NCBI GenBank assembly: GCA_902494515.1
Contig: CABUTS010000016.1
Location: 1-45,584 of the forward strand
Length of the DNA stretch: 45,584 nucleotides
Reading direction: 5' to 3'
Origin: an uncultured Muribaculaceae bacterium
Lineage (GTDB): Bacteria; Bacteroidota; Bacteroidia; Bacteroidales; Muribaculaceae
Made by a program: the position numbers and the translations under genes. Shown here in pieces: positions 7,942 to 15,486 of this stretch (the stretch's first letter is position 1; every line of letters begins with the position of its first letter). The notes beneath the pieces were generated by a model. It ran no database searches and was not told the origin of the DNA. It saw only the letters and a program-made list of their open reading frames with translations.

Positions 7942-9087
7942 TTACAGGGTTACACGGAGGTTGGTGGGGCTTTCGGAGGAGTGGAGGGTCAGGGGATGGC
8001 AGGGGAGGTCCCAGGCATCGGCAACGGCGGGGAAGGTTACCTTACCTTCCACGATGTTCACGCCGAGGGCCAGAGCGGCATCCTTGCGGCAGGCCTCGCG
8101 CCAGCCGAAGTCGGCAAGCCGGAGGGCGTAGGGAAGTGTGGCGTTGGTGAGCGCCAGGGTGGAGGTGCGGGGCACTGCGCCGGGAATGTTGGCAACAGCG
8201 TAATGTACCACGCCGTCAACAACATAGGTAGGATTGGTGTGGGTGGTCGGAGTGGAGGTTTCGAAGCAGCCGCCCTGGTCGATGGCGACGTCGACCATCA
8301 GCGAGCCGGGACGCATCATCTTCACCATTTCGGCGGTGATGAGTTTCGGGGCCTTGGCGCCGGGGATGAGCACGGAACCGATCACAAGGTCGGTGTCGGG
8401 GAGCTCATGCTCGATATTCTGACGCGAGGAAAAGAGGGTCTTGACGTTCTTGGGCATCACGTCGGCAACGTGGCGCAGGGTGGGGAGGGAGATATCGCAG
8501 ATTGTGACGTCGGCACCCATGCCGGCAGCCATCAGCGCGGCATTGCGGCCCACGACACCGGCGCCGAGAATCAGCACCTTGGCGGGCTTCACGCCGGGAA
8601 CGCCGCCGAGCAGCACGCCGCTGCCCCCCTGGGGTTTCTCCAGGAAGCGGGCACCCTCCTGAATCGACATGCGGCCTGCGATTTCGCTCATCGGAATCAA
8701 CAGAGGCAGCTGATGGTCAGGCAGTTCCACGGTCTCGTAGGCTATGCATACAGCGCCCGAACGGATCATGGCCTCAGTGAGCTCGCGGTCCGAAGCGAAG
8801 TGGAAGTAGGTGAACACCACCTGGTCGCGACGGATCAGCGGATACTCCACCTTGATGGGTTCTTTCACCTTGATAATCATCTCAGCTATGGCATAGACAT
8901 CCTCGATAGTGGGGAGGATTTCGGCGCCGGCCTTGACGTATAACTCATCGGGGAATCCGGAGCCCTCTCCGGCAGTGTGCTGCACGTAGACCTTGTGGCC
9001 ATGGTGAACTAACTCGCGGGCGCCCGCGGGGGTAACGGAAACTCGGTTCTCGTTGTTTTTGATTTCTTTAGGTACTCCGATAATCAT
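7942..9087 (-). CDS. ald: Alanine dehydrogenase
   Basis: A 381-residue cytosolic enzyme that interconverts L-alanine and pyruvate plus ammonia with NAD. The N-terminus MIIGVPKEIKNNENRVSVTPAGARELVHHGHKV is the classic Ald/PntA signature. The active-site block (KVKEPIKVEYPLIRRDQVVFTYFHF) and the Rossmann motif (VLILGAGVVGRNAALMAAGMGADV near residue 170) are intact. VAIDQGGCFETSTPTTHTNPTY matches Ald rather than transhydrogenase. The secreted glycosidase gene lies upstream on the same strand (81 nt gap), and an intrinsic terminator follows. Ald can feed alanine to catabolism or regenerate NAD. Whether it is co-transcribed with the glycosidase is uncertain. Confidence 0.96.
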   Translation of the reverse strand: MIIGVPKEIKNNENRVSVTPAGARELVHHGHKVYVQHTAGEGSGFPDELYVKAGAEILPTIEDVYAIAEMIIKVKEPIKVEYPLIRRDQVVFTYFHFASDRELTEAMIRSGAVCIAYETVELPDHQLPLLIPMSEIAGRMSIQEGARFLEKPQGGSGVLLGGVPGVKPAKVLILGAGVVGRNAALMAAGMGADVTICDISLPTLRHVADVMPKNVKTLFSSRQNIEHELPDTDLVIGSVLIPGAKAPKLITAEMVKMMRPGSLMVDVAIDQGGCFETSTPTTHTNPTYVVDGVVHYAVANIPGAVPRTSTLALTNATLPYALRLADFGWREACRKDAALALGVNIVEGKVTFPAVADAWDLPCHPLTLHSSESPTNLRVTL

Positions 9088-9168
9088 GGTGATGATGTTT
9101 TAGAGGTATATTTGATTTTGGTAAGCTGCGGAGGGAATGAGGGGGGCAACCGGTGTTGCAGGTGGCTA

Positions 9169-11514
9169 TTACTCCAGCCAGATCTCCTTGAGGAGCATGT
9201 GGGAGGGCTTGTTGGGTATCATCAGCTGTATGAATTCGATGTTGCGGAAATCGCCTGCCGGGAGGGTCGTGGCGGGGATGTCGCGGGTCACGGTCACGGG
9301 ATATGGCGCGGGCATGATCACACCCTTGACCGGCTTGAGGTCATCGAGCCGCACTGTTGCTATGGCCGACGATGCGGGAATATTCGGGGTGGCGGCAACC
9401 GGGGTGAAATGCAGCGGAGCAGCGTAGGTGTAACCGTCGCGGGTGACCACAGCGATTTCGGTTCCTTCGGGGGGAAGGTCGGCGGGGCTGTAGCCGTCGG
9501 AAGGGTCGACGGTGAGGAACTGCACCTTCAGTTCAGCAGGCCTGATATTTTCGGGGACTCTGGCTACCTTGTCGCCGACACGGCGGCGGACCACGGTTCT
9601 CCCCTCCCCGGCGTTCCCGTTGATGTTCAGGATGTAATGCTCGGGATCATACCAGTTGGGGTCGCAGTAGCTGAATGAGAAATCCCATGCTTCGGGAATC
9701 ATGTTGACATCCATGTCGATGTCGCTCTTGCGGGCGCTGAGCAGCCCTATCGGCGTGCGGGCCGGTTCGGGAGCCGCATACTCGGTGATACCGATGTTTC
9801 CGGCGACCTTCTCGTCGACGAGTTTCGCGAAGTCGGGGACAACGCCCCCGGCAACAAGGAGATAGACACCGGGGGTGACTTCAACCGTGCCATTCTTGGC
9901 TGCTGCAAGAGGCTGCGGCGCTGCTGCGGCGAAAGCAATCCTCCCGGGAACTGATGCGGACACATTATATAAGGTGAAATCCTTGCCGAGCTGCGGCAGC
10001 CCGATTGTCATCGGATGCTCACGCGAGACAGTCACCATCTTGGCATCGTTCAGCGAGACATTCACGAAGGGGTCGTCGAGCTGCACTACGTCAGGCATCA
10101 CCTCCAGACGCCATACACCCGGCTCGGAGGTGGCATCGAGGAAGTACGCGCCACTGCCGTCATAACGGACAACAGCCGAAGTCCCCAGCCCGGCGACCTG
10201 ACGCAAAGCGTTGATATCCACCGGCCTGACGTCGTTGCTGTTGGTGTATATAAACTTATCCGGGGAGTTGAACACCGAGAAATCGGGGTCATGGCTGACG
10301 GTGGTGTGGCCGAAGGTAGTGTTGTCGGGGTACCGGCCGTAGTCAGCGCCGCGGGGTATCTCACGGGCGGTTTCAGCCGCCACCATCATGCTCAGCGCCT
10401 TGGCCGGAGTGTAGGCAAGATTCATGTAGTGGGTGACGTACTCGGTGTTGTACTGCGCCAGGTCGATGGGGTCGTAGGCAAACTGGGTAATCCACTGGAA
10501 GCCCTTCTTGCGGAAGGTGCGGGCGATGGCCGGGTAGAGATGGGAATACAGCACATCGGCCGGGTCGAACTCATAGACCGCGCGGGCCAGATGTCTGTAG
10601 GCGGGAATCGAATCCTCCCAGGGGATGGTATAATTGTCGAGCGCCGGGAGGAAATTACCCTTGCGCTCATGTCCGGCCACGAGGCCGGTGGGATACCACT
10701 GATAGGTTGTCCCCTGAATGTCCGCGGCGTCGTAGTAAGCCGATGTAACCTGCGGATTATGAGTCACATTGTAGAGAATCAGTCGCTTGTAGCCACCCTT
10801 GCGGAACGCCTTCGACATCCGGTCGATGTAGGCCGTCACCTCCGGTTTCGTACCGGAATGGCAGGGCTCGTTGTTGATTTCAATCGCTATTATAGAGCGG
10901 TCGTTGCTGATTGAACGCCCCGTATAGGGGTTGACATGCTTCACAAGCTGCTGGAGGTAGCGCTCCTGAGCAGCCTGCGCGGCGGGATTGTCGTGAATAT
11001 CACATTTGGCGTAATCGTAAGTGAAAGAGCCGGTGTCATTGTCCTTCTCGGGGTAACCGTTGCCGAAGTTAGTCTGAGCGGTCAGCACGATGTCGATACC
11101 GCGTTTTTCGAGCTGCGCAATCATGTAATCGAGCAGGTCGAGATGTTCGTTCTGCACCAGATTTCCAACAGAATCAGCGAGTTCCGCATCCCAAAGGTGC
11201 AGACGGTAGGCGTTCAGCCCCAGGCGGGCAATGTGATAGATGTCGCGGTCGATTGCGGTCTTGCGGTCCTTCCCCTCGTAGCCCAGCGCGCGGTAGGAAT
11301 AGGCGAACGGAGCAGTGTAGTTCGTCCCGTAATAGCTCACCTCCAGACCGTTATCGCTGCGGCGCATCACACCTTCGTCATCAACAACGATTTCATACTT
11401 CTGTCGGTCAGCGCCAATTTCCCGGCGTTCTGCGCCATCATTCTTCCGGCCTGCAGAGAGCGGGAGAACAACGCCGATGGCGAGAGCCGGAATTATAGGC
11501 AATCTGGTTTTCAT
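9169..11514 (-). CDS. Secreted glycoside hydrolase, clan GH-A-like
   Basis: A 781-residue protein with a signal peptide (MKTRLPIIPALAIGVVLPLSAG). Residues about 55-400 look like a (beta/alpha)8 barrel of clan GH-A: YYGTNYTAPFAYSYRALG, RLGLNAYRLHLWD, LTAQTNFG, then IEINNEP with a likely acid/base Glu216, and AVYEFDPAD with Glu315 as the likely nucleophile, followed by WITQFAYDP. From about 400 on it is beta-rich, suggesting accessory or carbohydrate-binding domains. I cannot name the GH family or the substrate. There is no SusC/SusD pair nearby, so it is not in a standard polysaccharide utilisation locus. A TATATTTG promoter-like box lies about 38 nt upstream. Confidence 0.8.
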   Translation of the reverse strand: MKTRLPIIPALAIGVVLPLSAGRKNDGAERREIGADRQKYEIVVDDEGVMRRSDNGLEVSYYGTNYTAPFAYSYRALGYEGKDRKTAIDRDIYHIARLGLNAYRLHLWDAELADSVGNLVQNEHLDLLDYMIAQLEKRGIDIVLTAQTNFGNGYPEKDNDTGSFTYDYAKCDIHDNPAAQAAQERYLQQLVKHVNPYTGRSISNDRSIIAIEINNEPCHSGTKPEVTAYIDRMSKAFRKGGYKRLILYNVTHNPQVTSAYYDAADIQGTTYQWYPTGLVAGHERKGNFLPALDNYTIPWEDSIPAYRHLARAVYEFDPADVLYSHLYPAIARTFRKKGFQWITQFAYDPIDLAQYNTEYVTHYMNLAYTPAKALSMMVAAETAREIPRGADYGRYPDNTTFGHTTVSHDPDFSVFNSPDKFIYTNSNDVRPVDINALRQVAGLGTSAVVRYDGSGAYFLDATSEPGVWRLEVMPDVVQLDDPFVNVSLNDAKMVTVSREHPMTIGLPQLGKDFTLYNVSASVPGRIAFAAAAPQPLAAAKNGTVEVTPGVYLLVAGGVVPDFAKLVDEKVAGNIGITEYAAPEPARTPIGLLSARKSDIDMDVNMIPEAWDFSFSYCDPNWYDPEHYILNINGNAGEGRTVVRRRVGDKVARVPENIRPAELKVQFLTVDPSDGYSPADLPPEGTEIAVVTRDGYTYAAPLHFTPVAATPNIPASSAIATVRLDDLKPVKGVIMPAPYPVTVTRDIPATTLPAGDFRNIEFIQLMIPNKPSHMLLKEIWLE

Positions 11515-11551
11515 TATTTTTTGCTATCGCAATCTTTGACTTACGATTTTG

Positions 11552-11559
11552 CAAATATA
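11552..11559 (-). promoter_or_regulatory. Candidate -7 promoter element of the glycosidase
   Basis: TATATTTG on the minus strand fits TAnnTTTG, 38 nt upstream of the ATG at 11514. A short palindrome (CCGTT AAAA AACGG, 11568-11581) sits where the -33 box would be, which could be an operator. Confidence 0.5.
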
Positions 11560-11593
11560 TACTTTTTCCGTTAAAAAACGGTTGAAAAAGAGG

Positions 11594-11628
11594 GTGAAAA
11601 TTTTATGTTTTTAGACATAGTTTTTCAC
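11594..11628. other. Inverted repeat in the divergent spacer
   Basis: GTGAAAA (11594-11600) pairs with TTTTCAC (11622-11628), and inside it TATGT (11604-11608) pairs with ACATA (11615-11619). It lies between the divergent glycosidase and VanZ promoters. It could be an operator or a transcript hairpin. Function is not known. Confidence 0.45.
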
Positions 11629-11694
11629 GCAGTTTTCAAGCCCCTTTCTAACATCTTTTCACTCCGGTAAAGCGGTGATTTCGGGCTTTTTTCG

Positions 11695-11702
11695 TAACTT
11701 TG
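11695..11702 (+). promoter_or_regulatory. Candidate -7 promoter element of the VanZ gene
   Basis: TAACTTTG is a full match to TAnnTTTG and ends 4 nt before the GTG start at 11707. Initiation at the usual distance would give a leaderless transcript. The -33 region is weak. Confidence 0.5.
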
Positions 11703-11706
11703 CGGC

Positions 11707-12201
11707 GTGAAAAAAAAGAACACCAACACATTAACAAATTCCAGACCGGAAGCGAAGCTGATCCATCGGCTGTTTCCGGGCTTACTGACCGCCATAATAA
11801 TTTTGTCCATCCTGTGGCTGACACTGGCTCCGCATCCGCTGCCTGAAACCGACCTGCCGTTATTCCCGGGAGCCGACAAACTGGTTCACGCAATCATGTT
11901 CGGCACTCTGGCCGGAGTGCTCTGCCTGGACCGCGACCTTTGGCGCGTCAGGCGGCTGAAGCGCACCGGCCTGCTTCCCGCGGGGAGTTCGCTGATTCCG
12001 CCCCGCCATGTCGCTATAATAATATGTATAATCATCGCCACCGTTGCCTTCGGGGGACTCATAGAGGTGCTTCAGGAGCAAATGCACGCCGGCCGCACCG
12101 GCGACGGATGGGATTTCGTCGCCGATACGGCCGGAGCGATAACGGGTGGCATTGCCGGCCCATCGGTTGCCCGGTGGATTACCGGACTGAAAGATTATTG
12201 A
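11707..12201 (+). CDS. VanZ-like membrane protein
   Basis: A 164-residue protein with four predicted membrane segments. It carries VanZ-family marks: GADKLVHAIMFGTLAGVL and, near the end, EVLQEQMHAGRTGDGWDFVADTAGAITGG. VanZ of enterococci gives low-level teicoplanin resistance by an unclear mechanism. In Bacteroidetes these short homologues are widespread and their function is unknown. The start is GTG at 11707 (GTGAAAAAAAAG), just after a TAACTTTG box. No ATG exists in the N-terminal half. The stop codon overlaps the end of the convergent thioredoxin-like gene by 7 nt. Confidence 0.85.
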   Translation: MKKKNTNTLTNSRPEAKLIHRLFPGLLTAIIILSILWLTLAPHPLPETDLPLFPGADKLVHAIMFGTLAGVLCLDRDLWRVRRLKRTGLLPAGSSLIPPRHVAIIICIIIATVAFGGLIEVLQEQMHAGRTGDGWDFVADTAGAITGGIAGPSVARWITGLKDY

Positions 12202-13283
12202 GCCGCCGGGGCTGAGGGTGCAGCGGCAGCCTCCCCTTCAACTGCCGGGGCTGCGAGAGCCTCGCGGACAGCGGCAATCAGCTCATCGCCCTGCTTGTCG
12301 CGGGAAAGGATGGTGCCGTCAGGGCTGAACAGGATGATGCAGGGGATACCCGAGATGCCGTATATATCAGTGGGAACCGACTGGGCGTTAATGATTTGCG
12401 GCCAGGGGAGCTCATGTTTTTCGATGGCCTTGAGGGTATTTTCAGGTTCGTCCCATACGGCAACGCCGAGGATGTCGAGCGGCTGATCCTTGAATTCCTC
12501 GCGAATCTGCTTGATGACCTTGGTCTCACGGATGCAGGGACCGCACCAGCTTGCCCAGAAATCCACGAGGGTATAACGCCCCTTGCCGACATAGTCCGAG
12601 AGGCTCTGGCTGGTGGTGTCGTTCTTGATGGTGAAATCCACGAATTTCTTACCCACCGAAGTCTTTTCCTTCTGTATCAGGGCGTTGCGAAGGTTCTGCA
12701 CGCGCGTGTAGTCCTTCATTGCGGGGTGGGCTGCAATGGAGGCATCGAGCTTCGGCAGGTCATACTCCATATCAAAAGCGCCGTTCAGGAAGAAGTAGTA
12801 ACCGACGGCGTTGTCGGGGTTGGCCGCAACGACCGAGTCGATGTAAGCTGCATAAGCCACCTTCAGGGCATCGAGCCTGGCCTGACGGGTGGAGTCATCG
12901 GGGAGAGCTTCCATCTGTTTGTATAACAGGTTCATTCCCTCCTTCGACTTGTCTAACTGAGCGTTGAGAGCGCCACCCTTTATCGAGCCATCCTCATTGA
13001 TGACAATATCGCCACCTTCGAGTACGAAAGTGCCGCTGCGATGGCCGTCGACAATCACTCGGGCCATCAGAGGCTTCTCAACCTTGCCGGAGAACACAAC
13101 TTTGCCGTCGGCAACCATCACCGAGTCAATCTTTTCGCCGTTGTCGTAATTGACGATGAACGCAGTCTTGCCGTTCCATTCGGCGGGACATGCCGTAGTC
13201 ACGGTGTATTGCTCGGCAGTCGGAGCCGACGAGCAGGCCGTCAGCAGCGCGGCTGCAGCAAGGGGGAAAATTCTTAATTTCAT
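12195..13283 (-). CDS. TlpA-like thioredoxin-fold lipoprotein
   Basis: A 362-residue lipoprotein. The signal sequence ends in LTAC with the lipid-attached Cys17, followed by SSAPTAEQ. Residues about 25-110 resemble the DUF4369 beta domain common in Bacteroidetes, followed by a helical linker. Residues about 210-345 are an AhpC/TSA-Redoxin domain with the active site WASWCGPC (Cys247, Cys250) and the cis-Pro region ISGIPCIILFSPDG. Such proteins act as periplasmic thiol-disulfide oxidoreductases, for example in cytochrome c maturation or redox homeostasis. The C-terminal tail is Ala/Pro-rich. The gene is convergent with vanZ and divergent from the acyl-CoA synthetase, whose -33 box touches its first codon. 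Confidence 0.9.
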   Translation of the reverse strand: MKLRIFPLAAAALLTACSSAPTAEQYTVTTACPAEWNGKTAFIVNYDNGEKIDSVMVADGKVVFSGKVEKPLMARVIVDGHRSGTFVLEGGDIVINEDGSIKGGALNAQLDKSKEGMNLLYKQMEALPDDSTRQARLDALKVAYAAYIDSVVAANPDNAVGYYFFLNGAFDMEYDLPKLDASIAAHPAMKDYTRVQNLRNALIQKEKTSVGKKFVDFTIKNDTTSQSLSDYVGKGRYTLVDFWASWCGPCIRETKVIKQIREEFKDQPLDILGVAVWDEPENTLKAIEKHELPWPQIINAQSVPTDIYGISGIPCIILFSPDGTILSRDKQGDELIAAVREALAAPAVEGEAAAAPSAPAAQ

Positions 13284-13314
13284 TTGCTATTTTTGATTTA
13301 AATTGTTATTTTTG
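13283..13314 (+). promoter_or_regulatory. Promoter of the acyl-CoA synthetase gene
   Basis: TTTG at 13283-13286, a 20-bp spacer, then TATTTTTG at 13307-13314: a full Bacteroidetes sigma-ABfr-type promoter. It leaves a leader of about 90 nt before the ATG at 13409. The -33 box overlaps the start of the divergent lipoprotein gene. Confidence 0.75.
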
Positions 13315-13408
13315 CAGAAATTCCGAAATAATTCGCAATCGACCTGCAAAGTAAAGAAAAATTTTGTTGTTATCATATACACACAGCCAAATTTTTCAAA
13401 AAAAACTT

Positions 13409-15058
13409 ATGGAACAAAACCTTACAAACGCAATAATCGAGAGCATCCGCAAAAACCGCGGGCTCCCCGCCCTGAGCGACTTCCGCGGGCGCACACTGAC
13501 CTACGGCGAGCTGGCCACCGCCATAGCCCGTATGCACCTCTTCCTGAAGGGAACCGGCGTAAAACCCGGCGACAAGGTAGCTCTCTGTGCCCGCAACTCC
13601 GCCCGCTGGGCTGCATTGTTCCTCGGAGCGTTCACCTACGGCGCGACTGTGGTGCCCCTGCTTAACGAATTCCACCCCGCCAGCGTGGCCGAACTGACAC
13701 TCCACGCCGAAGCCAAGATACTTTTCACCGAGAAATCCATCGCCGACAACCTCGACATGGACCGGTTGGCGTCGCTCACCGGCGTCGTGGAGATGGACGA
13801 GCTCAAGCCGCTGCTCGACCCGACCGGCGTAATCACCGCCGTAAATGAAGGTCTCGACGCAGCGATGAAGAAACTGTTTCCCGAGGGTGTTACCCCCGAG
13901 GACCTCAAGCCGACCGTCCGCCCCATGGACGACGTGGCGCTCATAAACTACACCTCCGGCTCCACCGGCAACTCTAAGGGGGTGATGATCACCTACGGCA
14001 ACCTCTGGAGCAACGTCAGTTTCGCCCTGCGCAAGATTCCGTTCTATGTCCCGGGTGACGGCATGCTCAGCATGCTCCCGCTTGCACACATGTACGGGCT
14101 CGTGTTCGAGTTCCTGTTCCCCTTCTGCGAGGGGTGCCACATCACCTTGCTCGGCCGCATCCCGTCGCCGAAAGTGGTGCTCGACGCCTTCGCCGAGGTC
14201 AGGCCGAAGATGGTGATCACCGTGCCGCTGGTCATCGAAAAGATTGTGAAATCGCGCGTCTTCCCGGAGCTGAAAAAGCAGCCGGCGAAGTTCCTGCTCT
14301 CAGTTCCCGGCCTGCGCAACATCGTCTACTCCAAGGTGCGCAAGCAGCTTCTGGCAGCCTTCGGCGGCAACCTGAAGCAGCTGATTCTCGGCGGCGCCGC
14401 CGTCGGAGCGGAGGTCGAGGAATTCCTGCGCAAAATCAAGTTTCCCTTCACCATCGGCTACGGCATGACCGAATGTGCGCCGCTGGTGACCTATGAGTGG
14501 TGGGAATCGCAGCGTCCAGGCTCCTGCGGACGTCTGGTCGACGGCATGGAATGGAAAATCGACTCCCCCGACCCCGAACACACCCCCGGAGTGCTCTACC
14601 TGCGCGGCGCAAACGTGATGAAGGGCTACTTCCGCAACCCCGATGCCACCGCCGCGGCCATCGACAAGGAGGGCTGGCTCAACACCGGCGACATCGTCAG
14701 CCGCGACGCCGACGGATATCTCTACATCCGCGGCCGCGACAAGAACATGATTCTCAGCTCTTCGGGCCAGAACATCTACCCCGAGGAGATTGAAATCGTG
14801 CTCAACAACCTGCCCTTCGTGGATGAAAGCATCGTGGTCGAGCGCGACAGGAAACTCGTGGCGCTCGTGCATCCCGACTACGAGGACGCCCGCAAGAAAG
14901 GGCTCACGCAGGAGCAGACCGACGCGTCGGTCAAAGCCCTCCTCCCGGAGCTCAACCACCTCGTCCCCGCCTACGCCCGCGTAGCCGACATCGAAATCCA
15001 CCCCGAAGGCTTCGAGCACACCCCCAAGCACTCCATCCGCCGCTTCCTCTACAAATAA
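13409..15058 (+). CDS. AMP-forming long-chain acyl-CoA synthetase
   Basis: A 549-residue member of the ANL adenylating superfamily, which activates fatty acids to acyl-CoA through an acyl-AMP. Motifs: the phosphate loop YTSGSTGNSKGVMIT near residue 180, LPLAHMYGLVFEF, GYGMTECAPLVTY (A5), GWLNTGDIVSRDADGYLYIRGRDKNMI (A7-A8) and the C-terminal region ending FEHTPKHSIRRFLYK with the catalytic Lys. The frame is open 45 nt further upstream (MLLSYTHSQIF), but ATGGAACAAAAC at 13409 begins the conserved part and is preferred. It has its own promoter and looks monocistronic. The fatty-acid preference cannot be read. Confidence 0.92.
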   Translation: MEQNLTNAIIESIRKNRGLPALSDFRGRTLTYGELATAIARMHLFLKGTGVKPGDKVALCARNSARWAALFLGAFTYGATVVPLLNEFHPASVAELTLHAEAKILFTEKSIADNLDMDRLASLTGVVEMDELKPLLDPTGVITAVNEGLDAAMKKLFPEGVTPEDLKPTVRPMDDVALINYTSGSTGNSKGVMITYGNLWSNVSFALRKIPFYVPGDGMLSMLPLAHMYGLVFEFLFPFCEGCHITLLGRIPSPKVVLDAFAEVRPKMVITVPLVIEKIVKSRVFPELKKQPAKFLLSVPGLRNIVYSKVRKQLLAAFGGNLKQLILGGAAVGAEVEEFLRKIKFPFTIGYGMTECAPLVTYEWWESQRPGSCGRLVDGMEWKIDSPDPEHTPGVLYLRGANVMKGYFRNPDATAAAIDKEGWLNTGDIVSRDADGYLYIRGRDKNMILSSSGQNIYPEEIEIVLNNLPFVDESIVVERDRKLVALVHPDYEDARKKGLTQEQTDASVKALLPELNHLVPAYARVADIEIHPEGFEHTPKHSIRRFLYK

Positions 15059-15102
15059 CCGGCCAGCTCCGCGCAAGCCCGGAGCGGCAGCCCCTAACCA
15101 GG

Positions 15103-15128
15103 AAGCCCTAATCGCAAGCCCTAATCGC
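15103..15128. repeat. 13-bp tandem duplication
   Basis: AAGCCCTAATCGC is present twice in direct tandem (15103-15115 and 15116-15128), 45 nt after the acyl-CoA synthetase stop codon. It leads straight into the CGCGCG palindrome region. Confidence 0.8.
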
Positions 15129-15350
15129 GCGATCACGCGCGATAACTGAACGAAGAAATGCTTAATAGGCTCCTGCCAGCCTTCGGTAACTTTCCTTCTG
15201 TTATCGCGCGTGATCGCGCGATTTCAGAACAAAGGATTGCTTAATGGGCTCCAACCAGCCTTCGGTAACTTTCGTTCTGTTATCGCGCGTGTTCGCGCGA
15301 TAAGTTTGGAAATAAGGCGGCTCGGCTAACACGCGTGTTCGCGCGATTTC
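15123..15350. repeat. 79-bp repeat with CGCGCG palindromes
   Basis: This fills most of a 428-base gene-free stretch before gltX. Units at 15160-15238 and 15239-15317 are tandem copies (period 79 bp) that share a GGCTCC..CCAGCCTTCGGTAACTTTC core and a palindrome at their middle. The palindrome ATCGCGCG-TGAT-CGCGCGAT occurs at about 15202-15221. A 24-bp copy containing it is present inverted at 15123-15146, and diverged copies lie at 15280-15303 and 15327-15350. No protein-coding signal is seen. After 15350 come another GCGATTTCGGGGAA echo and the gltX promoter. Confidence 0.75.
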
Positions 15351-15438
15351 GGGGAACGCGATTTCGGGGAAAATGGCGGGTACTACGCTCCCAAGCGCCC
15401 CTCCCGGCCCCTGAAACCGCGATTTTTTGGGTTGTTTG

Positions 15439-15469
15439 TTGGCTGTTTGCCAAAAAAACATTAATTTTG
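15439..15469 (+). promoter_or_regulatory. Promoter of gltX
   Basis: TTG at 15439-15441, a 20-bp spacer, and TAATTTTG at 15462-15469. The ATG follows 17 nt after the -7 box, so the leader is short. Confidence 0.65.
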
Positions 15470-15486
15470 CAGAGAAATACAGAACT

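Noticed and set aside
6725..8131. 468-residue plus-strand frame over dusB and the end of ald
   Set aside because: It is antisense to dusB, whose motifs are complete, and continues through an intergenic terminator.
10480..10520. Loss of the glycosidase nucleophile at WITQFAYDP (Gln343)
   Set aside because: Glu315 in AVYEFDPAD is a better candidate nucleophile, so the active site need not be broken.
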